Shown: positions 1-8,800, numbered from the stretch's first letter. The stretch is DNA of 29,525 nt from Clostridia bacterium (GCA_017522515.1 JAFWZH010000298.1:1-29525); one strand, 5' to 3'. The notes: a model not told the origin generated them from the letters alone. Numbers and translations are program-made.

Positions 1-2
1 AG

Positions 3-470
3 AGCATTAATTACGATACATTCCATGATTGCAGCAGCCTTACAAATATAACCGTCCCCGATAGCGTTACGAGTATTGGTGATAGGGCGTTCTATAACTG
101 CAGCAGTCTTGCGAGTATAGAAATCCCCGATAGCGTTACGAGTATTGGTGGTTATGCATTCTCTAACTGCAGCAGTCTTGCGAGCATTATTATCCCTAAT
201 AGTGTAACAAGTATTGGTGGATATGCGTTCAGCTATTGCTCCAGCCTTACAAATATAACCATCCCCGAAAGCGTTACGAGCATTGATAACGGTACGTTCT
301 ATGGTTGCAGCAACCTTACAAGTGTAACCATCTCTGATGGCGTTACGAGTATTGGTATGCGTGCGTTCTATAATTGCAATAATCTTAAAAGTGTAACTAT
401 TCCCAATAGTGTGACGAGTATTGGCAATTGGGCGTTCTGTGGTTGTAGCGGTCTTACAAGTGTAACCTTT
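3..470 (+). repeat. tandem 69-bp repeats encoding LRR units
   Basis: A 69-bp unit recurs about seven times with strong nucleotide conservation, for example GATAGCGTTACGAGTATTGG and TGCAGCAGTCTTGCGAG-like blocks. Each unit encodes one 23-residue LRR. The conservation at DNA level, not only at protein level, suggests recent unit duplication or homogenisation. Confidence 0.85.
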
Positions 471-2777
471 AAAACCAAGCAGGATATTATAATTGACATC
501 ACCACATTTATTAGCTGCGAGAACCTAAAAAACATTTACTGCTACAAAAACAGTACAGCGGATAACTTCTTTACAGCATATAAATATCCGCAAATTTATA
601 AAATTTATCTTGATGACAACGAAGAAGATGATGATTTCTCTGATAAAGTTGATCTTTCAGACTTTGAGTATTCATTTTTCGCAGCGGATAAGTATGTTCA
701 TATTGACAAATATGTCGGAAATGGCGAATATGTCGTCATTCCGTCCATTATTGAAGGTCGCGAAGTAACAACAATTTCAACAGAGGCTTTTTATAATTGC
801 CAAACTGTTAAATCAATAAAAATCCCCTTAAGCATTTCTTCTATTGGCTATGCGGCATTTTATAAATGTGACTCTTTGACCGATGTTTATTATAGCGGTA
901 CTTTAGACGATTGGAGAAAGATAGACATATACGGGTTAAACGGAAAGCTTCTTAACGCCAACCATCATTTTACCCAAGACAACGACCATTACGAAATAAA
1001 ACTATATTCTAATGTTTCTATGTTTTTATTGGCAAAGGGGCAAAAAGCAGGTGTTGCCGTTCAGCTTGAAAAGAACGGAAAAAGCGTTTCTGGGGATCTG
1101 AATTTTGCTTATGTTGTGTCGAATAGCGATATAGTTACTATTTCGGATATAGGAAGAGGTTATGATGGTGATACTTTCTATCTCAACTGCTTAAAAGAAG
1201 GAGAAACAACTTTTACGATAACCGAAATCGAAACGGGCACAATATTAAGTACAACTGTCATAGTCACAGACAATATTCATTCTTTTAATATTAAATCTTT
1301 GGAGCAAGCACAAGATCAAGTTTACGGATATAACGCGCATATAAGTGGTATGTTTATTGAAAATTTAACATATTACCACGATATATTGTCGCAAACAATG
1401 ACTGTAAGCTTTGATGTGTATAACACAGGCTTAACTTCAGGTGTTGCAAGTGTGTATGACGAGAACAACAAATTAATAAATGTGTATCCTATAGGAAGGT
1501 TTGATGGTAATTACATTACAAGTCTTACTGATACTGTTTTGACTTCTGTTAAATTGCTTGAAGATGTGTTCTCGGGAGATATATCAAATTACAGAGCATC
1601 TACTGTATCGAAGTTAACAAAAATCACTATTCCCGAAGTGCCTTATGGTGGGCATATTGAAATCTCAAATGACATTTATTATTCAGACGCATGTTTGATA
1701 TATAATACTACCGAGTTGTTAGTTAATGAACTGATGCTTATATACAAACTGGTGAATTTCTCAGATCTGGAGATAGAATTTGATGAATCTTATGTGTTTG
1801 ACATTTCAAAATATATCGCCAAAGATTTGCTTGATGATTTGATTATAAAATTGGCTCAAAGTATGCCAAAAGAGTATAAAAAGATTGTTGATAAAATGAC
1901 TATTTATTACTTGGATTCGCCCGGTCAAGCTAATATTTTAGATGCGGTTATTAATCATGCTGAATATATGGTATCTGTGTTCGAAGAGCACGGTATAGAT
2001 GTTTTAGAGATGATTGAATCGTTTTCAATGAATGCTGGATTGCCTATAGCAGAGGGAATGTTTAAAAAGGCTCTTCAAGGGGCTGGTAAAGGTCTGAGTA
2101 TTATGTTTACCTTTAGCGATGTTTGCTCATTTCTAAACTTTTTTAGTTACTTATTAATTGATCAACCAGATAATGCATTGAAAATACAGTTTAATAATCA
2201 GGATGGCAACTTAACGAACGGAGGAGTCTCGATATCACCTACGGATGGCTCAACAGATTTTGGATTTGAGAATTTTGTCATGCGATCAATTGTATTATCA
2301 AGTGATTCGGATTTGTCTGGTGAGATGAAGGATAATCTTGATAATATATCTCAAAATTATGTTGTGAGGGATGTATATCTTGAAAAAGACGGACAAATAA
2401 CCCAGCCCGGACAAACAGTCCAGGTATCTATACCTATTCCGGAGAGCTTTAATCCCAAGAAATGTTCTATTTACTGGATAAAGGATGATGGAACAATAGA
2501 GTATATTCCGGCTACGCTCGTTGGAGAAAACCTGGTGTTCTGTACAAATCATTTCAGTTATTATGCAATAGTTGAAGAAAAGTTCGAACCAGGTGATGTA
2601 AATGGTGATCAATTGATAAATATAAAGGACGCTGTCCTGTTGGCACAATATCTTGCTGGTTGGGAAGTTGAGGTTGTTGACTTTGCTGCGGACTGCAAAG
2701 ATGATGGAGAAATCAGTATAAAAGATGCTGTGCTTTTGGCTCAACACCTTGCCGGATGGAATGTAACACTCGGATAA
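3..2777 (+). CDS. BspA-type leucine-rich-repeat protein with C-terminal dockerin (5' end outside window)
   Basis: The reading frame is open from the first bases of the window, so the N-terminus and any signal peptide lie upstream; an in-frame ATG at 357 is internal. The visible 924 residues begin with about seven 23-residue LRR_5/BspA repeats of the type IPxSVTSIGxxAFxxCSSLTS (codons 1-155). A second short LRR block (about 240-310) ends in YYSGTLDDWRKI, typical of BspA C-caps. A Big/Ig-like stretch follows at about 330-420, then a long unassigned region. The last 60 residues are a type I dockerin: two Ca-binding loops, DVNGDQLINIKDAV and DCKDDGEISIKDAV, each followed by LLAQxLAGW. By family knowledge, the dockerin would attach the protein to a cohesin scaffold on the surface, and the LRR region would bind a polymer or host protein. 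The binding target is unknown. Confidence 0.92.
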   Translation, partial: SINYDTFHDCSSLTNITVPDSVTSIGDRAFYNCSSLASIEIPDSVTSIGGYAFSNCSSLASIIIPNSVTSIGGYAFSYCSSLTNITIPESVTSIDNGTFYGCSNLTSVTISDGVTSIGMRAFYNCNNLKSVTIPNSVTSIGNWAFCGCSGLTSVTFKTKQDIIIDITTFISCENLKNIYCYKNSTADNFFTAYKYPQIYKIYLDDNEEDDDFSDKVDLSDFEYSFFAADKYVHIDKYVGNGEYVVIPSIIEGREVTTISTEAFYNCQTVKSIKIPLSISSIGYAAFYKCDSLTDVYYSGTLDDWRKIDIYGLNGKLLNANHHFTQDNDHYEIKLYSNVSMFLLAKGQKAGVAVQLEKNGKSVSGDLNFAYVVSNSDIVTISDIGRGYDGDTFYLNCLKEGETTFTITEIETGTILSTTVIVTDNIHSFNIKSLEQAQDQVYGYNAHISGMFIENLTYYHDILSQTMTVSFDVYNTGLTSGVASVYDENNKLINVYPIGRFDGNYITSLTDTVLTSVKLLEDVFSGDISNYRASTVSKLTKITIPEVPYGGHIEISNDIYYSDACLIYNTTELLVNELMLIYKLVNFSDLEIEFDESYVFDISKYIAKDLLDDLIIKLAQSMPKEYKKIVDKMTIYYLDSPGQANILDAVINHAEYMVSVFEEHGIDVLEMIESFSMNAGLPIAEGMFKKALQGAGKGLSIMFTFSDVCSFLNFFSYLLIDQPDNALKIQFNNQDGNLTNGGVSISPTDGSTDFGFENFVMRSIVLSSDSDLSGEMKDNLDNISQNYVVRDVYLEKDGQITQPGQTVQVSIPIPESFNPKKCSIYWIKDDGTIEYIPATLVGENLVFCTNHFSYYAIVEEKFEPGDVNGDQLINIKDAVLLAQYLAGWEVEVVDFAADCKDDGEISIKDAVLLAQHLAGWNVTLG

Positions 2778-2790
2778 CTAATTTATTTAT

Positions 2791-2840
2791 AAATCAAAGC
2801 TCCAGCGGAAATCAATCCGTCGGAGCTTTTGCTTTGATTT
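2791..2840 (+). terminator. terminator hairpin after the dockerin gene, with an alternative outer stem
   Basis: AAAGCTCC (2796-2803) pairs with GGAGCTTT (2822-2829), followed by T residues. An alternative outer stem, AAATCAAAGC (2791-2800) with GCTTTGATTT (2831-2840), shares bases with it, so two mutually exclusive folds exist. The hairpin lies between convergent genes and overlaps the stop of the leftward ORF at 2812. Confidence 0.75.
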
Positions 2841-3147
2841 TCAAATGACCAGCTTTGAGGTAGGCCCTATCCTCGTCAGATATTCTGTTCTTTCCGTTAC
2901 TTTCAAGCAATCTGTAAATGTTTGCGTTAATGTCCGGATGTTTTGAAAGCGTAGAAATTACAGACCACGTTGACAATTTTCGATATTCTGTTAGCTTAAA
3001 TTCTTTGCATATCACATATAGTCGTGTCTTCTGAATATTGGCAAGATACAAAAGTATTATTATTCCCAACATTAAAGCGTAAATATCATTTATAGTCAAT
3101 TGCAAAAATTTTGGAATACCTTCTGTGCCCTCTCCGAAAAAATCCAA
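2812..3147 (-). CDS. small putative membrane protein, unknown function
   Basis: This 111-residue ORF has a TTG start, because an in-frame TAA lies just upstream and no ATG is available without losing the hydrophobic part. A probable transmembrane helix spans about residues 20-37 (INDIYALMLGIIILLYLANI). It is followed by a basic, apparently structured tail (RISDEDRAYLKAGHLKIK). The composition looks like real protein, and the ORF follows the zinc-ribbon gene by 32 bp on the same strand, so it could be co-transcribed. Against it are the weak start, no clear ribosome-binding site, and a 9-bp inverted repeat across the start. It may be the truncated remnant of a longer gene. No family recognised. 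Confidence 0.42.
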   Translation of the reverse strand: MDFFGEGTEGIPKFLQLTINDIYALMLGIIILLYLANIQKTRLYVICKEFKLTEYRKLSTWSVISTLSKHPDINANIYRLLESNGKNRISDEDRAYLKAGHLKIKAKAPTD

Positions 3148-3156
3148 GAGGGCACA
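3125..3156. repeat. 9-bp perfect inverted repeat across the start of the small membrane ORF
   Basis: TGTGCCCTC (3125-3133) and GAGGGCACA (3148-3156) are perfect complements separated by 14 bases. On the + strand the stem is followed by TTTGTCTCTTTATT, like a weak rightward terminator. On the - strand it would lie between the zinc-ribbon gene and the next ORF and place the TTG start at the edge of the loop. Confidence 0.5.
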
Positions 3157-3179
3157 TTTGTCTCTTTATTGAAAAAAAT

Positions 3180-6167
3180 TTATTTCTTTTTTTTAATACG
3201 ATCATTATCTAGCTTAAAATAATGATTAAACATATTTATTTCAGCTTTGTTTTCAACAATATCTTCGTTATATTCCTTAGTCTCTTTAAACTTTTCTGCA
3301 TAGCTTATCCAAGTTCCTATTATTACAATAAAGGCAATAATTAAACCAATACCTCCGAAAAGAGAACCAATCAAAGCGAATAGCGGTGTTAGTAATAAAT
3401 ATAAAACAAACCACCCCAATGAACTTTTCCTTGAAATGTGATTTTTACAATATGAAATATGTTTTATTAAAAGCCGTTCGTATTTCTCTACTTCTAATTG
3501 AGCTTGTCCGGTTAAAAATTGATGTTGTAAAAGTTTATTATATTTTTCTACCTTACTTATTGAATCGTTATTGCAAATTTTTAGTATAATTTGCATCTCT
3601 TGGCTTGCGACCTTTGCTTCTTCAACCGTCTCATATATAACACCTTCTACTGTTCTGGATTGAATGTCTTTTTTCTCAATCAACTTGGACAGTACCAATT
3701 TTTGCTGTTTAATAATTTCTGAAAAATCATAAGCACAATCCAAATCGAGACTTTTTAATTTATTAATATTTTCTTCTAAAACACTTTCATTTTCCGAATT
3801 CAAATCAATATTATAATGCTCGCAAATCCGTTTTAATATATTCCCTTTTGCAGCACTAATATCATAAGAATATTTTGTATTTACCCAATTGATATGTTCT
3901 ACCAACAAATCGATGTTTTTCATCGAAAGCTCTTGTATATCCTCTTTCAAATGATAATCAACATAATCTTCAAATATTTTCTGCTTGATACTTTCAGATT
4001 GATAACCAACTGTTTGAGCGGCATAATCAATATATTTAAATACAGATTCCAATTCAGAATAGCTATATTCTTTCAATATGTTTTTAATATGAAAATCAAT
4101 ATACTCTTCAATTCTCTTCTTCTTGTCAGTTTCAACGGAATATAAATACTTTGAACCAAACTCCAATATATTACTTATTACTGAATTCAACTCATCTACA
4201 GAATATTGATTAAAATTCGTAATTTCACTATGCCGAATGAATCCCCCCAGTATCTCTTCTCTCTCTGTTTCCTTAGCAGCACCCAAAAGTGTTTCTACCT
4301 CAAGCAATTTATCACATCGCCTAATATCATCAATGTTATAACGCTCTGAAATGTCCTTTATTATTTTTGATTTTATTTTCTCTATATCCAATCCAAACCA
4401 TTGACTGATCTTTATTATCGAATTAATATCCTCTGATCTTTCCGATTCATATTCTGAGCATATTAAATCTATTATAAGCATATATGGCAGGTCATCTTTA
4501 GGATCCATTAAGAGAAGCTCTAAAGCCATGGATCTTTTTGTTTCATCAACCGCTTCAACTATATAATTTTCATACAAATTATTAACTTCATTTTTATCAA
4601 CGAAGAAACAAGAAAAAGGATACATATCTTTAATTGTATTTAACATTACGGCTGGTGTATGTGTGAAAACTATATTTAAAAAATCTGATATTTCTTTTAC
4701 TGTGTTTCGTAATATTTCAGCTTTTTGTTTAACAGCTTTGTGCTTTGCATTTGATGCTGAAATTGCATTTACTGCATCATAGACTAACCCAGATCCAACA
4801 TTAAGCGCTGATGCTGTGATGGCGCCGGCTACAGCTCCTTTTACACCATAACCTCCCCCACTCCAACTTCCACGAAAAGCTTTTCTCATTTTGCCTTCCA
4901 GCTCAGTTATTTCGACTCCGGCATCTATTGCCTCAATTATTTTGGAAACATCATCTAAATTATCTTGCAATTCATCAAATTTGGTGTCAAAAACTACATT
5001 TATTTCTTCAAAGATAGCTGTTCTTTCACCTTTTGAAATTGGTAAACTATTAATAAAAGCATCAATATTGTTTTTCCAAATTCTCCTGATAAAAATACCC
5101 CATTCATCTATATCAAGATCAAAATCATTATTTTTTAAGTTTTCTTCTTTAGTAGCTTTGTCAATTGTGGCAACGAACTTTAACCTATCACTGTGTAAAT
5201 TGTCAGTTAATTTTTTTGCTATATAATCTTCAAAAAAATAATGACAATCAAAAACAATATCTGTTCCAAAAATTTTTGTGGTTTTAGTAGGAATTATTGA
5301 AGAAAACATTTTTTCGTTTTTTTGTTTTAAAGCTTTCATTGCATAACCGTTTTTTTCTTCAGCGCCATCTATGCATTGGTCAATCATATCAAATTCACGA
5401 AATCCAAGAGATATTCCTTTTTCATACATTTTTTTCTTATCCGCATCATTCAATTCAAGAGAATGGGATTGTTCGTGTAGAGCTACTTGCAATTTTTCCA
5501 ATTCCAATAAAGCATTCTCAAATCTGATATAAAAGGAATCATTGTTGATTTGATTCTCGTTAAATATATCTTTATATTTATCAATTTTATCAATATTACC
5601 GCTAAATTGATATTCTGATAGTTGTTCCACTAAAATACTATTCTTTTCCCTTATCTTGTTTTCAACAAGGAAATGACGGTATAAAAGATTTGCATCTTCT
5701 TCAATGAATCCTAATCCTAAAGCAAAATTTGTGCATTCATATATCACGCTGTCTGAAATATCCAACATCAATAGACTTCCGTTGATATATAGACCTTCAA
5801 GATATTTCACAAACATATCAATTTTTTGCTCTAATTCCTCTATTGCATTATCAACTTTGTTCTTGTCAAATCCATATATTATTCCGCTTTGGTAAATGTT
5901 CTCCAAAGGAGGGGTGAGATTATTAATGTATGATTCAATTATTTTTTCACTTATAATATTGTAGTATTGTTCATGTAAATCTTGAGAAATCCTAGCTATA
6001 TTTTCAATGGAACCTTCAGATTGATATTTGAAATTATCATGTAATGATTTCTCTTTTACATCAAATTCTAAATCTTGATTCTTAATTTTTTTCCCACAAC
6101 TAAAGCAAAATTTTGAATCAGTACTGATTCTTGTTCCACAATTAGAACAAAACAAAAATTCCTTCAT
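3180..6167 (-). CDS. large zinc-ribbon protein with C-terminal membrane segments, unknown function
   Basis: The best start is the ATG at 6167, preceded by GGGAG about 8 bases upstream; the longer upstream extension lacks a comparable signal. The 995-residue protein opens with a zinc ribbon, C7-x2-C10 and C21-x2-C24 (CSNCG and CFSCG). The long acidic, helical body is rich in E, D, I and K. It contains a Gly/Ala-rich patch (GGGYGVKGAVAGAITASAL, about residues 430-450) resembling an amphipathic or membrane-active segment. Near the C-terminus are two hydrophobic helices (about 918-954) and a charged tail ending KKKK. This suggests a cytosolic zinc-ribbon and helical scaffold tethered to the membrane. 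It is divergent from the XRE regulator at 6309, which may control it. I do not recognise a family. The position beside a mobile region makes a stress or defence role possible but unproven. Confidence 0.85.
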   Translation of the reverse strand: MKEFLFCSNCGTRISTDSKFCFSCGKKIKNQDLEFDVKEKSLHDNFKYQSEGSIENIARISQDLHEQYYNIISEKIIESYINNLTPPLENIYQSGIIYGFDKNKVDNAIEELEQKIDMFVKYLEGLYINGSLLMLDISDSVIYECTNFALGLGFIEEDANLLYRHFLVENKIREKNSILVEQLSEYQFSGNIDKIDKYKDIFNENQINNDSFYIRFENALLELEKLQVALHEQSHSLELNDADKKKMYEKGISLGFREFDMIDQCIDGAEEKNGYAMKALKQKNEKMFSSIIPTKTTKIFGTDIVFDCHYFFEDYIAKKLTDNLHSDRLKFVATIDKATKEENLKNNDFDLDIDEWGIFIRRIWKNNIDAFINSLPISKGERTAIFEEINVVFDTKFDELQDNLDDVSKIIEAIDAGVEITELEGKMRKAFRGSWSGGGYGVKGAVAGAITASALNVGSGLVYDAVNAISASNAKHKAVKQKAEILRNTVKEISDFLNIVFTHTPAVMLNTIKDMYPFSCFFVDKNEVNNLYENYIVEAVDETKRSMALELLLMDPKDDLPYMLIIDLICSEYESERSEDINSIIKISQWFGLDIEKIKSKIIKDISERYNIDDIRRCDKLLEVETLLGAAKETEREEILGGFIRHSEITNFNQYSVDELNSVISNILEFGSKYLYSVETDKKKRIEEYIDFHIKNILKEYSYSELESVFKYIDYAAQTVGYQSESIKQKIFEDYVDYHLKEDIQELSMKNIDLLVEHINWVNTKYSYDISAAKGNILKRICEHYNIDLNSENESVLEENINKLKSLDLDCAYDFSEIIKQQKLVLSKLIEKKDIQSRTVEGVIYETVEEAKVASQEMQIILKICNNDSISKVEKYNKLLQHQFLTGQAQLEVEKYERLLIKHISYCKNHISRKSSLGWFVLYLLLTPLFALIGSLFGGIGLIIAFIVIIGTWISYAEKFKETKEYNEDIVENKAEINMFNHYFKLDNDRIKKKK

Positions 6168-6308
6168 CTTTTTACTCCCTATTATTATAGATTTATAACA
6201 ATGCACTGGTCGGCACAAAATTATATCTGTTAGATAGTATATCATATTTTTCTGCTCATGTCAATATCCCACGGATTTTGTTATAATAAAATATAAAGAG
6301 GTGATAGC

Positions 6309-6542
6309 ATGAAAGCGATATATGAATTTGAATATCTACAATTAGGACTAAAAATAGCATATTACCGTAAGTTACGTGGACTAACACAGGAACAGCTTGC
6401 CGAAAAAATAGATCGTACCCCCGCTTTTATCGGACATGTCGAAGCCCCTAACATTAGCAAAGCTGTATCTCTAGATACTCTATTTGATATTGCAAAAGTG
6501 CTTGACATACCGATTTATAAGTTTTTTATTTTTGATGAATAA
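6309..6542 (+). CDS. XRE/Cro-type HTH transcriptional regulator
   Basis: This 77-residue single-domain protein has a ribosome-binding site AGAGGTG 5-6 bases before the ATG. The HTH_3 fold covers about residues 13-70: the turn region is LTQEQLAEKIDRTPAFIGHVE, followed by the typical SLDTLFDIAKVLDIPIYKFF core. It is divergent from the zinc-ribbon gene across about 140 bp, so it probably regulates that gene and itself. A TATAAT-like -10 lies at 6282-6287 without a good -35. Confidence 0.88.
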   Translation: MKAIYEFEYLQLGLKIAYYRKLRGLTQEQLAEKIDRTPAFIGHVEAPNISKAVSLDTLFDIAKVLDIPIYKFFIFDE

Positions 6543-6580
6543 TGCTGTATTAAGTTTGATTTATATAAAACGCAATAAAA

Positions 6581-6669
6581 AAATCGCTTGGTTATATATT
6601 ATCCCTATGAATACTGATCTTATGGTCAGCAATAAATTTATGGAGGACAATATATGAACCAAGCGATTT
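6581..6669 (+). promoter_or_regulatory. long inverted repeat enclosing the RBS and pairing over the amidoligase start codon
   Basis: AAATCGCTTGGTT (6581-6593) is perfectly complementary to AACCAAGCGATTT (6657-6669), which are codons 2-6 of the amidoligase gene. The pairing continues inward with ATATAT (6594-6599) and ATATAT (6650-6655), leaving only the G of the ATG (6656) bulged. The loop holds the GGAGGA ribosome-binding site and a small CTGA...TCAG hairpin. If transcribed from upstream, the 19-bp stem would bury the start codon, an ON/OFF translational switch. If transcription starts inside the repeat, it would instead be a DNA operator. Confidence 0.6.
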
Positions 6670-7751
6670 GCAATGAATGCGGGGCGGAGTATTCCCGCGA
6701 GGATTTAACTGAATTCAGAGGTGAGCTTTACTGCGAGGAGTGTCTTAACAGTCTTACAGTGATATGTCAACACTGCGGTGACCGCATATGGAGGCACGAG
6801 AACGAAGGTACGGAGGACTTTCCGCTTTGTGATAGCTGCAGAGAGAATCATTACACCTACTGCGAGAGGTGTGGTCAGCCCGTCCACAACGACAGGGCCA
6901 ATTATCTCAGTGACGATGATGATGATCCCTACTGCTCAAGCTGCTATGAGATGATCTGTCACAATGCAATAAAAAACTATCACTATAAGCCAAATCCCAT
7001 TTTCTACGGCGGAGGAACAAGATTCTTTGGTGTGGAGCTTGAGATTGACGGTGCGGGCGAGGACACGAGCAGCGCCGAGGAGATACTTGAGGTTGGGAAT
7101 TACAAGCATGATCACATCTACTGCAAGCATGACGGCTCTCTTGAGAACGGCTTCGAGATAGTAACACATCCCATGACTTTGAATTACCACACAAACTCAA
7201 TGCCGTGGGAAGAGCTTCTGGAAACAGCCCGACATCTGGGCTACAAATCCCATCAAGCAGAGACCTGCGGACTGCATATCCACGTGAACAGAAGCACCTT
7301 CGCTTCATCGGATGCCGATCAGGAATCAGCCATTGCAAGAATACTCTATTTTGTGGAAAAGAACTGGAACGAGTTACTTATTTTCTCACGGAGAACCGAA
7401 TATCAGCTTGCAAAATGGGCGGCAAGATACGGATATAAGGACAATCCGTGTGAGATGAAAGAGCACATCAAAAAAGGAAACCGCAACCGTTATACCTGCG
7501 TCAATCTCACAAACGAAAGCACCATCGAATTCCGCATTTTCAGAGGAACACTCAAACTGAATACAATAATAGCCACATTGCAGCTTGTAAACCATATCTG
7601 CAATGTGGCTATCTCTTTATCCGATGAGGATATACGCCGTCTTTCATGGAGCAAATTTGTTTCCCGTGTTACCGAGCCGGAGCTTATTCAATATCTCAAG
7701 GAAAGAAGACTTTATATAAACGAGCCTACCGAAAGTGAGGAGGATATCTGA
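6654..7751 (+). CDS. zinc-finger amidoligase (Amidoligase_2, glutamine-synthetase-like COOH-NH2 ligase)
   Basis: The 365-residue protein has three treble-clef/LIM-like zinc modules (Cys 6/9/27/30, 38/41/59/62 and 70/73/94/97) followed by an amidoligase domain. Recognisable Amidoligase_2 signatures are FFGVELEID (E128, E130), HDGSLENGFEIVTHP (about 159-173), CGLHIHVNR (H208, H210), and the late NLTNESTIEFRIFRGTL. This GS-like family is predicted to form amide or isopeptide bonds between a carboxylate and an amine using ATP. Its gene neighbourhoods include class II glutamine amidotransferases, exactly as here: the TGA at 7749-7751 overlaps the ATG of the next gene by one base, indicating translational coupling. 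The GGAGGA site lies 7 bases before the ATG at 6654. Substrate unknown; the zinc modules may recruit a protein or nucleic-acid target. Often found on mobile elements. Confidence 0.88.
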   Translation: MNQAICNECGAEYSREDLTEFRGELYCEECLNSLTVICQHCGDRIWRHENEGTEDFPLCDSCRENHYTYCERCGQPVHNDRANYLSDDDDDPYCSSCYEMICHNAIKNYHYKPNPIFYGGGTRFFGVELEIDGAGEDTSSAEEILEVGNYKHDHIYCKHDGSLENGFEIVTHPMTLNYHTNSMPWEELLETARHLGYKSHQAETCGLHIHVNRSTFASSDADQESAIARILYFVEKNWNELLIFSRRTEYQLAKWAARYGYKDNPCEMKEHIKKGNRNRYTCVNLTNESTIEFRIFRGTLKLNTIIATLQLVNHICNVAISLSDEDIRRLSWSKFVSRVTEPELIQYLKERRLYINEPTESEEDI

Positions 7752-8686
7752 TGTGCTGTTTGTTTGGAATACTTGATTATGGAAACACTCTTACACAAAA
7801 GCAGAGGACAAAGACATTTTCCGTTCTTGCGAGGGCAAGTGAGGTAAGGGGAACGGACACAACGGGAGTTGCATACAACACAGCAGGCAGACTTGTAATC
7901 TACAAGCGACCGCTTGCGGCGCACAAAATGAAATTCCGCTTTCCCGAGGATGCAAATATACTCATGGGACACACGAGGATGACAACGCAAGGAGATGAGA
8001 AATTCAATTACAATAATCATCCGTTTTTCGGCAAAACAAATGACACTTCATTTGCACTTGCTCACAACGGAATAATTTCCAACGATCTTGATCTTCAAAT
8101 ACAACACGGCTTGCCAACAACAAATATAAAAACCGACAGCTATACCGCCGTGCAAATGATAGAAAAAGCAGGAGCACTAAATGTGGATAATCTTATTACC
8201 GTTTCCGAGAGCTTAAAGGGCACATTTAACCTATCTGTTCTCGATCAGGGTAACAATATGTATCTTGTAAAAGGCAATAATCCGCTTTGTGTATATCATT
8301 TTCAAAAACGGAATCTTTATCTCTATGCATCTACCGAGGAAATACTTAAAAATGCCATTTTCAAGCTTTCGATCAGTCTCGGAAAATTTGAGAAGCTACA
8401 TATAGAGCAGGGAGATATAATAAAGATTGATTCTGCAGGCAACCGTGAAACCGTAAGCTTCTCTACGGTTAATCTTTACAGCACCTCAAGATTCGATCCT
8501 TACCATTGGGACAGATTTTTTGACAACTGTAATTTTCCGTCAACGAAAGCGGACAAGTCATATACGGACACTCTTAAATCCATGGCTCCGTATTTCGGAT
8601 ATGTGGCAAAAGATGTTGATGGGCGCAATTCTTGCCGCCTCGGTTTACCTTGTCAGCCGCGGTGTCAAAAATCCGCTGAAAAATAA
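7751..8686 (+). CDS. class II glutamine amidotransferase partner of the amidoligase, with replaced 3' end
   Basis: Ntn-type class II glutaminase. MCCLFGI places the nucleophile Cys at residue 2 after Met removal. Further motifs are RGTDTTG (about 34-40), LMGHTRMTTQG (about 72-82), ALAHNGIISN (about 99-108) and KTDSY (about 129-133), matching the substrate-holding residues of the PurF/GlmS/AsnB fold. It would release ammonia from glutamine for the overlapping upstream amidoligase. The protein is family-like up to about SMAPYFGYVAKDVD (8618). The last 20 or so residues (Cys, Arg and Pro rich) look like an out-of-frame read-through. The same DNA read in the +3 frame gives a plausible membrane-protein C-terminus, so this end is probably a recombination scar. 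The catalytic domain appears intact. Confidence 0.86.
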   Translation: MCCLFGILDYGNTLTQKQRTKTFSVLARASEVRGTDTTGVAYNTAGRLVIYKRPLAAHKMKFRFPEDANILMGHTRMTTQGDEKFNYNNHPFFGKTNDTSFALAHNGIISNDLDLQIQHGLPTTNIKTDSYTAVQMIEKAGALNVDNLITVSESLKGTFNLSVLDQGNNMYLVKGNNPLCVYHFQKRNLYLYASTEEILKNAIFKLSISLGKFEKLHIEQGDIIKIDSAGNRETVSFSTVNLYSTSRFDPYHWDRFFDNCNFPSTKADKSYTDTLKSMAPYFGYVAKDVDGRNSCRLGLPCQPRCQKSAEK

Positions 8687-8693
8687 GAAGTAA
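8619..8693 (+). pseudogene. 3' tail of an unrelated (membrane?) protein gene fused behind the amidotransferase
   Basis: In the frame one base on from the amidotransferase, codons from 8619 read as a hydrophobic segment then VYLVSRGVKNPLKNKK and stop at 8691-8693, a typical end of a membrane protein. It directly precedes a strong terminator. The in-frame amidotransferase tail over the same bases is low-complexity in appearance and lacks the expected family C-terminus. I infer a join between two genes at about 8618. Confidence 0.4.
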
Positions 8694-8700
8694 GCAAAAA

Positions 8701-8742
8701 CGGGAGCAAGATAGAAATCCTGCTCCCGTAATTTTATTTTTT
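8701..8742 (+). terminator. intrinsic terminator after the amidoligase/amidotransferase operon
   Basis: CGGGAGCA (8701-8708) pairs with TGCTCCCG (8721-8728), followed by TAATTTTATTTTTT. Confidence 0.88.
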
Positions 8743-8800
8743 ATAACAGAACATAAAGGTAAATTTGCTTTTATAAAGTTAAAAAAGGAGAAATGACGAT

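Noticed and set aside
1..470. Regular repeats as a possible CRISPR array
   Set aside because: The 69-bp units are translated in frame as leucine-rich repeats, with no unique spacers.
2298..2747. 149-residue leftward ORF inside the dockerin gene
   Set aside because: Shadow of a strongly supported coding frame, with no ribosome-binding site or family resemblance.
6270..6290. Strong promoter for the XRE gene at 6309
   Set aside because: A TATAAT is present at 6282-6287 but the -35 position reads TGTCAA, too poor to call with confidence.
6907..7338. Long ORFs on the - strand across the amidoligase gene
   Set aside because: Arg/Ser/His-rich antisense artefacts of the zinc-finger coding sequence. 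The forward frame has all family motifs.
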